Positions 21,886 to 33,873 of a stretch of 64,000 nucleotides of DNA are shown here, one piece after another. The DNA comes from Hordeum vulgare subsp. vulgare (lineage: Eukaryota > Streptophyta > Magnoliopsida > Poales > Poaceae): contig NC_058521.1 in assembly GCF_904849725.1 (NCBI RefSeq), forward strand, positions 555,664,176-555,728,175, read 5' to 3'. The translations under genes and the position numbers were made by a program. Under the pieces are notes generated by a model. It saw only the letters and a program-made list of their open reading frames with translations, made no database searches and was not told the DNA's origin. How positions within the stretch are numbered: position 1 is the first letter of the stretch; each line of letters starts with the position of its first letter.

Positions 21886-21899
21886 ACTCCCCCAAGCTT
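21886..21899 (-). other. Polypurine tract of the Athila-type element
   Basis: The minus strand reads AAGCTTGGGGGAGT immediately before the 3' LTR. It primes plus-strand DNA synthesis in LTR retrotransposons. Confidence 0.8.
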
Positions 21900-23820
21900 A
21901 AAACCTTGCTTGTCCTCAAGCAACTCAGTTGACAAACTGAGAGAGAAGGAAAAACTTTGACAAACTCTGTTTGATCTTGTTGTTGCAACTATGTCTAACT
22001 CATAACCAGAATTTCAGCAAGATCACAAGTTAACCACATAAGCAAATGACACAAAGGTCTCACGGTAAACTAATATCAATGGCATAATCAGCTAACGAGC
22101 AAATAATAATGAGTTTCAAATACCAACACTTCAATCAAAACAAGCATGAAGCAATATGAATAGGTGGTATCTCGCTAGCTCTTTCTAAGACCGCAAAACA
22201 TAAATGCAGAGCACTTTCAAAGATCAAGGGCTGACTAAACATTGTAATTCATAGCAACGAAGATCCAATCATAGTCATACTCAATATCAATCAAAAGCAA
22301 AGCATAAAAATAACAGAGGTGCTCTCTAATTGGTGCTTATATAAGAGGAGGATGACTCGACAGGAAAATAAATAGACAGGCCCTTCGCAGAGGGAAGCAT
22401 TGATTTGGAGAGGTGCCAGAGCTCAAGCTTTGAAAACAGAGATAATAATTTTGGGTGGCATCCTTTCATTGTCAACGCAATGACCAAGAGTTCTCAATAT
22501 CTTCCATGCTACTCATGCTATAGGCGGTTCCCAAACAGAAAAGTAAAGTTTTAACTCCCCCACCACCAATCAATCACACTCCATGGCTAGCCGAATCCTC
22601 GGGTACCGTCCATACTAACATCAATCTGGGGGGAGTCTTGTTTTACAGTTATGTTTTCGATTTAAGCGTGGAACTGGGCATTCCAATTACCGCCCCCTTT
22701 CTCGTGAATGACTGTGAATAAACACATGTCGAGAATAACACTCCTAGCATGGAAGATACCAATAGTCCTCTGTCACCACATGAGCGGTTCGGGCATGCAA
22801 AATAGATTATTTCTTGAAGGTTTAGAGAATGGCACATGCAAATTTACTTGGAACGGCAGGTAGATACCGCAAATAGGTAGGTATGGTGGACTCTCATGGA
22901 AAAACTTTTGGGTTTATGGAATTGGATGCACAAGCAGTATTCCGCTTAGTACAAGTGAAGGCTAGCAAAAGACTGGGAAGCGACCAACTAGAGAGCGACA
23001 ACAGTCATCAAGATGCAATGAGTTTGACTAACATTAAATGCAAGCATGAACAGAATATAAATCACCATGAACACGAACATCATAGAGGCTATGTTGATTT
23101 TGTTTCAACTACATGCATGAACATGTGCCAAGTCAAGCCACTTGAAACATTCAAAGGAGAATACCATCCTATCATACTTAATCATAGTCATCTCAAAATC
23201 TATGTTGGCATTCGAGACAAACCATTATAAGCCCCTAGCTAAATAAGCATGGCATCAGAAACTATGATCTCTAAGTTGTCATTGCGAACATGGTTCTCTC
23301 ACAACAAAGCTAAATCTGGGTCGACAAGCTAGTCATATTTACAAAAACAAAATATATAGAGTTCATACCAACTTTTCAGTCTCAGTCACTTCATCATATA
23401 TCATCATTGTTGCCTTTCATTTGCACGATCGAACGATGTGAACGATAATAAGCGCATTGGACTAAGCTGAATCTGCAGGCAAACACAAAGGAGAAGACAA
23501 AATAATATGGCTCTTTGAAAGCTAAACATGCAAGCATGTAAGAACCACTAAACATTGTATCCAATATCTTCTACCTTGACACAAAGAAAAAGAAAACTAT
23601 TTACACGGGAAAGCTCCCAACAAGCAAAAGAAGAAAGAAAAATCTTTTTTGGTTTTCTCAAAAGGACACAAAACAAGAAAACAAGAAAACGAAAAGAAAC
23701 TAGCATGGATAATACAGTGGCAAAGTGTAAACACCGGCTAACAGAGTGAAAGCATAAGCATGAATGTAAAGTTGGTGAAACACGTACTTGCCCAAGCTTA
23801 GGCTTTTGGCCTAGCTTGTT
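21900..23820 (-). other. Long 3' untranslated region of the Athila-type element
   Basis: About 1.9 kb between the Athila ORF and the PPT. No sense-strand ORF of interest. An antisense ORF at 22883-23230 (115 codons) has no recognisable domain. A long 3' non-coding region is usual in this group. Confidence 0.6.
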
Positions 23821-24843
23821 CTACTCCCATGGATGATCCTGGCGAAACTCAAAGTCATAATGGGTGTTATACAGGAGTGCTGCAGCCACTGCTTGAATAG
23901 CTCCCTCACGAAGTCGAGCAGCCGTCGCCTCCCTCTCATACTCCTCTGCCTCTCCTATGGTTATGTAGTATCTCCGTTTTACCTGAAAGTCAAAGAAAGC
24001 AAGAGCAGGAAGGGTAATATGGAAAACACACTGTCGGTTAAATATCAAGCGGTATAGGAGGGATCCATGATCTCTCTCAAGGAACTGGTAGCGTGTTAGA
24101 GTGACACGATCAAGGTAGGCTATACGGAGAGGAGGGTCTTCTGGACGGATGGATACTCCAACAAAATTTGCTAAGCGTGTAGCATAAACTCCACCAAAGA
24201 AATCCCCCTCACTGGCATATTTATTCAACCTCTTTGCTATTATAGCTCCCATATTGAAGCTCCTGTCACCTGTTACTGCGCTCTTAAGGATACTAAGGTC
24301 GGAAGCGCATAGGTGACAATATGCACCCTTGCCGTTAATGCACCTACCTATGAAGAGGGCAAGCTAGTGCAAGGCAGGGAAATGGATGCTTCCTATGGTG
24401 GCTTGCGTGATATCTCTGGTTTCTCCAACAGTTATACTGGAGACAAAGTCTCTGACCGAGGACTTAGGAGGATCATTAACACTACCTCCATCGGGTATCT
24501 TGCAAATCCTATTGAAATCCTCCAGATCCACGGTATAGGATTTATCGTACAGATCAAACAGTATGGATGAGTCACGGCCAACTAAGAATTTAAATCTATG
24601 CACGAAAGAGGCACTGAGCAAAGCATCCTGTTCACATTTATCTGAGAGGAATTCTTCTAACCCGGCATTGCGGATAAGTGTATCAAACTCATCCTTGAAA
24701 CCTGCTTCGATCATGAACTCATCGGAAGGCCATTCACATGGTTGTACCGGTGCGTCCCTTAGTTGAAAAGGTTCGGGCTCCCGAAAAGAAAGACGGGGAC
24801 CCTTCTTACTTGAGGAACCACCATGAAACTTCCTCCTGAACAT
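23821..24843 (-). pseudogene. Athila ORF-1-type protein (broken by a frame change)
   Basis: Two minus-strand pieces, 24843-24364 (PSDEFMIEAGFKDEFDTLIRNAG..., ending ...ITQATIGSIHFPALH) and 24252-23821 (GDFFGGVYATRLANFVGV... to the stop), together make the protein of the Arabidopsis retrotransposon ORF-1 (Athila, PF03078) type as known from Triticeae elements. The pieces are separated by about 110 bases in other frames, so at least one indel has occurred. The function of this family is not established. It lies downstream of protease, where some Gypsy elements carry an extra third gene. Confidence 0.7.
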
Positions 24844-25629
24844 AATTTACTTTTGCTGAAATTTTTTAAGTTCAAGAGAAAAGTGAATAAAGACCCACCA
24901 CACCTTGTAGCAACTGCTCCTACTAGTGTCTAGAGACCGTATCACGCGCTAAAACTACTTGGGACCAGCTAAAATCAACATTTCTAGCTCAAGAACAGGG
25001 TCACCAAGGTAGCAAGAATTCGCGAAGGATAAAGCACTAGAGCAAAGACTAATTGAACCAATGGAGGAGTCACTTACCAAGGAGTAATTTCCCCAAAACA
25101 GTTCGGAGAATGGTGCTTTGAGCAAGGAGATCGGAAATCACAGCCAAATGAGCAAGAACACGGGTTTGAGCTGCGAAACAATTTTTTGTGGAGGTGGAAG
25201 AAGAGGCTGAGAGCTGGAATGAGTGGAGGGGGTACCTGTGGGCCCCACAAGCTTGCACCCCGCCACCAGGGGGGTAGGTGGCGGTTGCAGGGCTTGTGGC
25301 CCACTGGTCTGGCCCCCACGCGAGCTCTCAGGCCCAGAAATTTTCAAAAATTCTAGAAAAAATCATACTAAATTTTCAGGACCAACGAAGAACTTTTATT
25401 TTCGAGGTATTTTTCTCCGGGACGCTACAACAGAAAACAGGAAAAAGTAAACTAATTCTATCATTTTTCTTCTAAGCAACAGAAAAAGAAAGCTTAAAAT
25501 AGAGGTATGTGACTCCTTGATTCATCCGTTTCATGGTCATCGAAAGAAATCCGTCAATGGGATTGATCAAGTCCTTATGACAAAACCTTCTCGAATCGCA
25601 AGAGAGAACGGAGAATTTTCGAATAGCCA
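24844..25629 (-). other. Spacer between protease and Athila ORF, where RT and integrase would be expected
   Basis: 786 bases with no pol domain in any frame. It includes a G/C-rich patch at 25220-25330 and stops in all minus frames. An autonomous Gypsy would have several kilobases of RT, RNase H and integrase here; their absence defines the element as non-autonomous. Confidence 0.65.
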
Positions 25630-26304
25630 CTAAGTCACCTCAATGGGGATATGTATCTCCCCAACAAGCAAATCATACTTCATCTTGACACGAGAAATAG
25701 GGCATTCAAAGCTCCCAATTAGAATCGATGAAGTCTTTTCGATAGCATTGATGCAATGTACCGGATATCGTTTCTTTGGAAAGTGCACTGTGTGCTCATT
25801 ACCTTTGACATGGAAAGTGACATTGCCTTTGTTGCAATCTATAACAGCCCCTGTAGTGTTTAAAAAGGGTCTTCCGAGGATGACAGCCATGGCATCGTCC
25901 TCAGGAATATCCAAGATAACAAAGTCTGTTAAGATAGTGGTGTTAGCAACCACAATAGGCACATCCTCGCAAATGCCGATAGGGAAAGCAATTGATTTGT
26001 CGTCCATTTGCAGAGAAATTTCAGTGGGTGTCAACTTATCCAACTCAAGTCTACGATAAAGAGAAAGCGGCATAACACTAACACCGGCTCCAAGGTCACA
26101 TAAGGCAGTTCTTACGTAGTTTCCTTTAATTGAGCAAGGTATAGTGGGCACTCCGGGATCACCAAGTTTCTTAGGAGTTCCACCTTTAAAAGTGTAATTG
26201 GCAAGCATGGTGGAGATCTCAAGATCTGGTATCTTCCGTTTATTAGTCACGATATCTTTCATGTACTTGGCATACGGAGACATCTTGAGCATATCAGTTA
26301 ACAC
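25630..26304 (-). pseudogene. Retroviral-type aspartic protease of the Athila-type element
   Basis: 224 residues, open to the stop at 25630. The fold signature is the LCDLGAGVSVMPLSLYRRL segment and the later VILGRPFLNTTGAVIDC segment, the hairpin pair of retropepsins in plant Gypsy Gag-Pro proteins. The active-site triplet reads DLGA rather than the common D(S/T)GA. I recall DLGA as normal in this group, so it need not be a lesion. The frame upstream is lost at about 26305-26330, so this no longer joins gag. No RT follows it. Confidence 0.75.
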
Positions 26305-26326
26305 ATCTGTAGAAAGACGGGTCTTA

Positions 26327-27295
26327 TCATCTCAACGAAGCGCTCAAAATCCTCATCATCCTTTTTCTTGGATGGCTTAGGAGGAAAGGGCATAGGTCTC
26401 TGAACCCATGGCTCTCTTTCTTTACCAGGCTTCCTAGCAGTGAAGTCATTCTTGTCGTATCTCTTAGGTTGTGGATTATCAGGATTAACCGTAGGTTCAA
26501 TCTCCACATCCTCGTCATGGCTAGGTTGAGCATTATTATGAACATCACTGTCCATATTGTCACCAGGTTCATGTTCATCATCTGATTGTGTTTCTGCATC
26601 AGACGCAGAAATATCATTAGGTTTTCCGGTGTGACAATATTTGGTGAACTGGCATGTAGGTTTCTATCATCCTTCTTCTTCTCCTTAGGATGACTAGGTG
26701 TATCAGCATTGATTCCTTGAGAATCTTGATCAATTCTCTTAGGATGACCTTCAGGATACAAAGGTTCCTGAGTCATTTTGCCTCCTCTAGTAATGACTCT
26801 GACAGAGTTGTCATTTAATTCATTGAGCAGGTCATTCTGAGCTTTAAGTACTTGTTCTACCTGAGTAGTAATCATAGAGGCATGTTTACTCAGAAGCTTC
26901 AGATCATTGACATTTCTGTCTACACAAGCACTTAAATGGCTAAGCATACGAGCACTTTGTTCCAAATGTCTGCTAACATAATCATTGAAACTCTGTTGTT
27001 TGGCAACAAAGTTGTCAAATTCATCAAAGCATAGGCTAGCAGGTTTATCAAAAGGAATATCACTCTCGTCAAACCTACGCAGAGAATTAACTTCTACTAC
27101 CTGTATCGGCTTATCGAGACCATGGATCTCTTTGATAGGTGGTAGATTTTTGACATCTTCAGACCTAATGCCTTTCTCTTGCACATATTTCTTGGCTTCT
27201 TGCATATCTTCAGGACTGAGGAATAGAATACCTCTTTTCTTTGGAGTTGGCTTAGGAGGTGGTTCGGGAATAGTCCAAGCATTATCGTTGATCAA
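26327..27295 (-). pseudogene. Gag C-terminal region of the Athila-type element
   Basis: A minus-strand ORF with a Pro/Lys-rich start (PEPPPKPTPKKRG), a long helical, Glu/Leu-rich central part (residues about 85-170) and a polar, acidic C-terminal half in which the frame slips: the acidic stretch VDIEPTVNPDNPQPKRYDKN is read in the 26298-26555 frame. It follows the gag segment at 27371-27769 after a short stop-containing gap. No CCHC zinc knuckle is visible, as usual in this group. Confidence 0.6.
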
Positions 27296-27370
27296 GAAGT
27301 TATTCAGTAGGGTCTCAGCTTGTTCTAGAGTTCGTTCCCTAAAAACACAACCGGCACAACTATCCGTTAT

Positions 27371-28499
27371 CTAGGTAAGTCCGTTATAGAGGATATCAAG
27401 TATCTCGTTCTTCTTAAGAGGGTGATCAGGCAAAGCATTTTGTAGCTGGACGAGCCTCCCCCAAGCTTGTGGAAGACTCTCTTCTTGGAGTTGAGCAAAG
27501 TTGTATATTTCCTGCAAGGCAGCTTGCTTCTTATGGGAAGGGAAATATTTCTCACAAAAGTAATAGACCATCTCCTGGGGACTACGCACACATCCAGGAG
27601 CAAGAGAGGTGAACCAGGATTTAGCGTCATCCTTTAGAGAGAAAGTAAACAACTTAAGGATATAGTAGTGGCGGATCTTCTCCTCATTAGTGAAAAGGTT
27701 GGCTATTTCGGATAGTTTGGCAAGATGGGCTATGACCGTCTCAGACTCATAACCGTGAAAAAGGATCAAATTAGACTAGAGAGATTATCTCAGGGTCGAC
27801 AGAGAATTCATAATCCTTATCGGTGACAAAGATAGGCGACGTGGCAAACTTCGGGTCATTTCTCATCCTAGCTTCCCAAGATTTTTCCTTCCACTTGAGA
27901 AGTAATTTCTCAGCGTCATAGGCATCCTTACACGCAAGAAAATCCTCAGCTATCTCTCCCTCCATAACGTAACCTTCAGGTATATCAGGCAATTCATATC
28001 TAGGAGAGCTAGATCTAGCAGGAGCAAAAGCAGGTACTATCTCAATAGTATCGACAGTTTCAGAAGCATCACGAGCATTGGCAGTAAGTCTAGCAATATG
28101 AGCATCAAGGAACACTCCTAGTGGAACATCAGGCAAAGGAGTATCTCTAGCAGTATCAAGCATAGCATCATCAGGCAAAATAGCATCTCTAGCATCATCA
28201 GGCAAAGCAGTATCAAGCATAGCATCTCTAGCAGTATCAAGCATAGCATCATCAGGCATAGCATCTCTAGCAGTATCAAGCATAGCATCATCAGGCATAG
28301 TATCAAGCATAGCATCTCTAGCAGTAGCATCATAAGCACCATCAAGCACAGGCGACATATCAAGATTTCTAGCAGGAGGTGATGTCGCAAACTTACTCAT
28401 AACTGAAGGTGAATCAAGTGCAGAGCTAGATGGCAATTCCTTACCTCCCCTCGTAGTTGAGGGCAAGACTTTGGTCTTCGGATCCTTCAGATTCTTCAT
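27371..28499 (-). pseudogene. Gag N-terminal and retrotransposon-gag domain (Athila type)
   Basis: Two adjacent minus-strand ORFs. 28499-27771 starts MKNLKDPKTK, contains a low-complexity repeat (see 28135-28340) and ends in an acidic segment. 27769-27371 has the retrotransposon-gag core: KLFTFSLKDDAKSWFTSLAP, then YFCEKYFPSHKKQAAL and WGRLVQLQNALPDH. They meet at a stop codon and frame change at 27770. Gag forms the particle around the RNA. The start chosen lies about 50 bases after the primer site, the normal place. Confidence 0.7.
28135..28340 (-). repeat. Low-complexity repeat in gag (DAMLDTARDAMPD-type)
   Basis: About five to six imperfect 27-39-base units built on GCATCTCTAGCAGTATCAAG and GCATCATCAGGC on the plus strand, coding for repeated DAML-DTARDAM(P)DD. 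The array keeps the frame, so it expanded while gag was being translated or by chance in multiples of three. Confidence 0.75.
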
Positions 28500-28549
28500 A
28501 GTGATCAGCAGATATAAATCCCAAGTGACTCAGAGAATATAGCAATACC

Positions 28550-28567
28550 TCCCCGGCAACGGCGCCA
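28550..28567 (-). other. tRNA-Asp-type primer-binding site of the Athila-type element
   Basis: The minus strand reads TGGCGCCGTTGCCGGGGA, the complement of the 3' end of plant tRNA-Asp as I know it, nine bases after the LTR end at 28577. It identifies the 5' LTR and agrees with Athila-group usage. Confidence 0.85.
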
Positions 28568-28576
28568 GAAAAATGC

Positions 28577-29079
28577 TGATTGCAATCTCTGGCGATGGCT
28601 AGACGGATGCTGATGACAACAAACCTTCCCCTGCAACGGCACCAGAAGAATGCTGCTAGCACTCCTCGACAACGGAACTAGAAGAATGTTGTTGATGGCC
28701 CACCAGCGCGTGGGTTCGCAGCAGTTTTCGAGGGTAGAGTATTCGACCCAATTTATTGGTTTACCAGACAAGAGGTGAGAGAATACTCTCGAGTATTAGC
28801 AGCTGAATTTGTCAGATTCAACCACACCTGAAAGATTAGTATCTGCAAGCACAATAGTAACAGCAAAGTAGTATGATAACAACAGGGTCAGAAACGATCT
28901 GTTGACGGCAGACTATTCCTAACGATTGTATCAATGGCGCCAAGTTGCCCGTCGATGAAAATTGTCAGTTCCCGTCAACGTCCAGCGAACCAAAATTGTA
29001 GCAGGTAGCAGCAGTGTAACGAGCAATAGCAACGGCAAGGAAAAGCAGTAGTGACAACAGTAGCAAGTAGCAGCAGTAG
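28577..29079 (-). repeat. 5' LTR of the Athila-type element, distal part
   Basis: The end of the 5' LTR, almost identical to 20368-20870 of the 3' LTR. It joins 34237-35252 when the insertion at 29080-34231 and one AGTAG copy are removed. Confidence 0.85.
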
Positions 29080-29920
29080 TGTAATGCCCCAAGTGTAAAA
29101 CCTACCCTTTTTGGACCTACTTCATGTGGGACCACCTTGTCAGAGATTAAGATGTTAAGTTGGTACCATGATTTCATGTATGTTCCTTGCTATTACCTTC
29201 TCATGCATCCATGCATAGCATATCATTGCATGCCCATGTGCTCTTGTTGTTGCAAAGTGTCCATTGGATTACATGTGGTATTTGTGGTCATGATGTTGGA
29301 TGTGATCTTGTGATAACATGTGATGATGGTGTGTAGAAATAGTGGTTGCTTGGGATTCCAAAGCTCTTTGCAAATTTCAAACCCTTTCCCTTTCCTATTT
29401 TCTTTTGTTCAAGATTCCATCTTTACAAGAGCTGTTTTAAAATGTCTTGTATTTAGAGGTTATTGTGGGGATGATGATGTGATGATGTGGAGTTTTTATT
29501 GTGGTCTTGAGGGTGTTTATAAATCACAAAACAGTATACTTAGTGCTGTTTTGTATTTATATAAATGCCCTATAAAATTCCTTTTGCATTTTATTTTAAA
29601 AGCTTATGTATATTTAGGCCCAGGGACATTTTTGTTTTGATTTTTATTTCAGCAGTAGTCCTGAGGGTTTATTTTTCTTTCTCTGGTTTTGTTACCTAAT
29701 TAGGAATAATTCCAAGGCTGTTTCTTTTTTGTCCTTCTCTGGTGGGCTCCCTCCCACTCAGTAGGGCCCAGTACTTCCTCCAAGGCCCAATACCCCTTCG
29801 CTGCAGCAGCCCAGCGCCGTCCCTCTTCCTCCTCCCGTCGACGTCATGCTGTACGACTCCACCTCCTCCACAGATTCGCCATGGCATGATCCTGTGGCTC
29901 CAGCGCCTCCCCCGAGGTAA

Positions 29921-29929
29921 TATAAGAGG
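29921..29929 (+). promoter_or_regulatory. TATA-like box in the giant LTR
   Basis: TATAAGAGG followed by a pyrimidine-rich GC-rich stretch and, 85 bases on, CTG/GTAAGG as possible first donor. It would start transcription near 29950. Confidence 0.4.
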
Positions 29930-30628
29930 AAGGGAACCCTCCTCCTCCCCTAGGGTTCCCTCTCCTTCTCCCCAGCGCCGCCACCTCCCTCCTTTCCTCT
30001 TCCCTCTCCCTGGTAAGGCCTGTAGTCTAGCAGCAGAGAGAGAGAGGGTGGAGCTCGCCGCGTCTACCCCGCGTACGTCGTCGTCCGGCGAGTCCGCCAT
30101 GTCCAGGGGTTCGGGGGTGCACCCCGCGCTCCATTCCCTCCATCGCTGAGTACGAGGAGCGTCCGCACCGACGAGCACGAGCCCGTCTACGACTCGGCCC
30201 CGGTGGTCTCTCCGTCCTGCTTCGGTTCGACAGGGTAGGAACTTCCCCGAGCACCTTCTTCCTCTCCGGTCTTCCTCCTCCTCCGATCGGTGCCTCCTTC
30301 CGTTCCCTAGGTGAGCCGTTCCTCTTCCTCCCTTCCCCCTTGGTCTAGATCCGTCGTGGCCCTCCTCGTATCTCGCTGTTCGCGGTATCCAGCAGGAGAG
30401 AGTAGTCGTGCTCGTGGTGTGGTGCAGTAGACGCCGGCTGTGTATGCATGTTGGGTAGCAGAGGTGCCTCCCCCCTCGTGGTGCAGCGCAGTGGACGTGT
30501 AGGCGGCTCCCTTCATGGGCAGCAGCAGCAGCGTTCTGCCCGACGTCCTCCCTGACGCCGGCGTGCAGAGCGCAGGCTCAGGTGCCCATACTAGCTTAGC
30601 CGCGGTTCTCCCGTGTTCTAACAGTTGA

Positions 30629-30712
30629 CTATCTGTAGCGCAGTGGTCGGAACCTTGGGCTTACTAACAGCAGGTCGTGGGTTCGACCCAGGGAGAAAAC
30701 CCTCCCCTTTTT
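30629..30712 (+). other. tRNA-like Pol III module 1 in the giant LTR
   Basis: An A-box-like TAGCGCAGTGG starts at 30636 and a B-box GGTTCGACCC at 30680. The 44-base spacing is that of a tRNA gene. A T5 run follows at 30708-30712. The acceptor and D stems do not pair, so this is not a functional tRNA; a SINE-like head or a chance relic is possible. Confidence 0.35.
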
Positions 30713-30786
30713 GTTGTTTTCGTCGGCTCAGTAGTAGCAGCATCAGGGCACCTTAACCTGGTTGGGCTCCCCTCTCTGTCGAGTAA

Positions 30787-30870
30787 ACTGGAGGAGCGCG
30801 GTGGAATTGTATGTGGGTGTGGAACCAGGGGCTCTGGGGTTCGAATCCCAGAGAGCCCCTAATTCTTTTT
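30787..30870 (+). other. tRNA-like Pol III module 2 in the giant LTR
   Basis: An A-box-like GAGCGCGGTGG at 30794 and B-box GGTTCGAATCC at 30839 are again about 45 bases apart, with a strong hairpin GCTCTGGG/CCCAGAG around the B-box and T5 at 30866-30870. The cloverleaf does not close at the acceptor stem. Confidence 0.35.
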
Positions 30871-32531
30871 CCTGTTTCTTTATTGCTGTTTTTTTTGTTG
30901 TTTTCCCTTGCCTTGTGTGCTACTCCATGCCTAGTTCAATGGGGTTCCAATGCCTTTATTTAACATCCCTGTTGTTTGATGGAGGTGTGAGAGAGGGCAT
31001 GTATGTAGGGTTTGTGTGATGGTAGTAGTGGTGTGGATCTAGGTGCTTATGGAGTTGGGTTCTTGCTCCAAGTGATGCTAGTGTGTTTGATGTGTGTGAG
31101 AGCCTCACCCATGACAAGGCATGAAGTGCATTGATGTGCACATGAGTAAATAGTGTGTGATGGTGTTGGATTCATGATGGGAGTGTAGCTATTGTATGTT
31201 CTAACTAGATTGAGTAGGACTAGCTTTATGTTATGCTAGATATATGTGTGTGTGTGTGTGGACCTTCCCACCTTTGCAAGTGGTGCACCTCCTCATGTTT
31301 AATATGAGAGAGAGCATGTAGTGTGTGTGGGGTTGGCTTGTGATAAGCATTGGTGTTGTTGATGTGCATGACACAAACATGGGGTTCAAACCCCATGTCA
31401 CTTTGTCCTTGTGCACATGAACTCTACCTTGGTAGTTGTTGTCTTAGTAGGGTGCTTTATGGAGTTGCATATTCAGTTTTGTTGCAAGTTTGGTCTTTGA
31501 TTCCATGGAATAGGTGGAGCCCAAGGGCATGAGTTTTTGTGTGTTAGTAGTAGGGGTTTTGCTCTACACCATAGTGGTGTCAATTACCTATTGGTGTTAT
31601 GTGTGTGCAAACTATGCCTACACAAAGTGGGCATGTGGCTGGAAAAATTCCAGATCAGTGAACTCTGAAATTTCACTAAGTCTGGGATTCTGAAAACATT
31701 TTCTTCCCCTATAGATGAGGATGTGCTGGTCATTCTGTTGAGAACTAGCCTTAGTTCAGTGCTAGGATTTTGAACCTGGTATGTTTGTGAAGCTTCCTGT
31801 AAATTTTCAAGACATTTGGAGCCAGTAGGTTGTGTTTTGATTGCTGTCAAAAAGCTTCAGAACAGAAGCAGAAACTCAGGTGCAGGAATTATCACTAAGT
31901 CCCTGGGATCTGATGGTTTTGGGAAAGTTTGTGGCCTTGTATCTTCTAGAGTTTAATTCCTTTTTCTGTGATTCTTGCTGGTGCTTTTAGTGTTCTTGGT
32001 TGGAAACAGCCACATATATTAATTGTCATGTTTGAAGACCTGTAGCTATGTTGCATGCAGCTCCCAAAGAGCTAAGATGCAGATTATGGCAGATTATGTA
32101 GTTTTGTCTTTTGATCAAAGTATGTGCTTAATTGATGTTGTGGTGTTCTACCTTGCTCCAAATTCATTCATGTTGGGTTGTTACATATCTTGGCAACCTG
32201 GGAATACCAGATTTGTGCCATTGGAGTGTGTGGTGTTGATTCTTCCACGTAGAGCTTCATATCTTGTTTCGTTGATTCCCGTTGATCCGTAGCTCCGTTT
32301 GCAATGTTCTTTATATGGTTTTGCACCGTTTTCACGAGACGCATCTGATCATGTCATTCTCATGCATGTCAAAATAGCTTAGTGTGCAGTTCTGTCCAGA
32401 AACTTGCAGTAGTTATTTTTTCTTGTGCTAGTGATAGAAGTAGTGGTGCATGCTCATTTTTCATCTCATGCATCATGTGATTGTTGCATCTTGTGGTGCT
32501 GCTGTTCATTTGTTATTCTTATGTTGGGTAG

Positions 32532-32629
32532 CACCGGGATCGGAGAACGAATACGTGGAGTCAGGAGAGTACGTGCAGGACGATCCAGAACCATTCCAAG
32601 CTGAGGATATCACAGGCAAGATGATATGA
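32532..32629 (+). other. Exon-like acidic ORF segment 1 in the giant LTR
   Basis: After an acceptor-like TTGGGTAG, the frame from 32534 reads PGSENEYVESGEYVQDD and then Pro/Glu/Phe/Ala/Asp residues up to TGA at 32627-32629. The coding look (acidic, Tyr/Glu repeats) stands out from the stop-rich surroundings. ACAG/GCAAG near 32614 could be a GC-type donor joining segment 2. Confidence 0.35.
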
Positions 32630-33873
32630 CCTTGATTCCATCTCTAGACTTGTTATGCTAGTCTCGTTTCCATGTCATATTGCTCGCTGCCTACCACTGA
32701 ATTTAAATTGCCTCTTCATATTCCATGAGCCCAAACACCGTACTCCTTCCTAGCAAACTTGTATGGCTAAGTAGGCTTCCTCAGCTACTAATGTTAGCGT
32801 TGCTAGTTGCAGGTGTTTTGACTCATGTGATAACATGAGCTTGTTATCATTATTTTAATTCTGTTATTTATTTAATGCACCTATATACTTGGTAAATGAC
32901 GGGAGGCCTAGCCTTTTGCCGGGTGCTTTGTTCCGTTATTGCCACCTTAGTTACCGGTTACCGGTGTTTGATTCCATAATGATCGCTCCTAACACGTTCG
33001 GGGTTGTTATGGGGACCCCCTCGATAAATCACGTAGTGCTAAGGCTTGTCCGGCAGGACCCAACACTGGTACTATTTGCTAATCACCTAATAAACTGCAT
33101 AGGGAATAGCTACCCCGAGGAATTTAATTAACAACCCGGGCCAGTGCTCCTCATGAGTGTTGGTCCAACCACCTAGCAGTCGGCAAGACCACCCCGGGGA
33201 AACTTGAGGTTTGGTCCTTGTCCACTTTGCATAGACGGCGTTGTCTTGAGACTGAGATACGCGGCTCTTATCGGGTCGTCGACACACCGGGAGGTCCTGC
33301 TAGCCTTGTCTTACCTTAGCGGTATATCTTGCGTATAGGAATCCCAGTGAAGCTTTGGTTTCCTCCAGAGTTGAGGTTTTCCTCTAAGGAATCTGACGAG
33401 ATCACGAGATTCGTGATAGAGGATGCCTTTGCGGCCTGTGTTCGTTTGTGAAGGACTAGTTGGAGCACCCCTGCAGGGTTTAATCTTTCAGAAAGCCGTG
33501 CCCGCGGTTATGTGGCAACTTGGAATATTTTGTTAACATCCGGTATTAGAGAACTTAAACATAAACTAATAAAACTGCCAATTGTGTGCGTAACCGTGAC
33601 TGTCCCTTCGAAGATCTCTCTTCGGTCGGGAACACGGTGGGGTTATGAATGCCGTAGGTAGGTGTTCAGGATCACTTAGTGATCAAGTAAATCTGGCCGT
33701 TAGTGTAGACCACCTTCCCTTCTACTTTGCGTAAGCTAGCCACTTGATCAAGCATAGGTAACTGCAGCCTGATACACTTCACCCTTACCTTACCCAATAA
33801 CATGACTAGTTCTGGCACCAAGGTCTTAGATTGCTGAGTCCCCGTGGCTCACGGATTCCTCCGAAACTCCCAG

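Noticed and set aside
22883..23230. 115-codon plus-strand ORF (MVDSHGKTFG...)
   Set aside because: It is antisense to the 3' untranslated region of the Athila-type element, has no domain I know, and lacks gene signals; long antisense ORFs are expected in 64 kb.
25643..26059. 138-codon plus ORF
   Set aside because: Antisense of the protease reading frame.
29742..30254. ORFs of 135, 160 and 75 codons in the giant LTR leader
   Set aside because: GC-rich, both strands open, Ser/Arg/Pro-rich low-complexity peptides; no domain.
30629..30870. Two functional tRNA genes
   Set aside because: A and B boxes are spaced correctly, but acceptor and D stems do not pair, so I list them only as tRNA-like modules.
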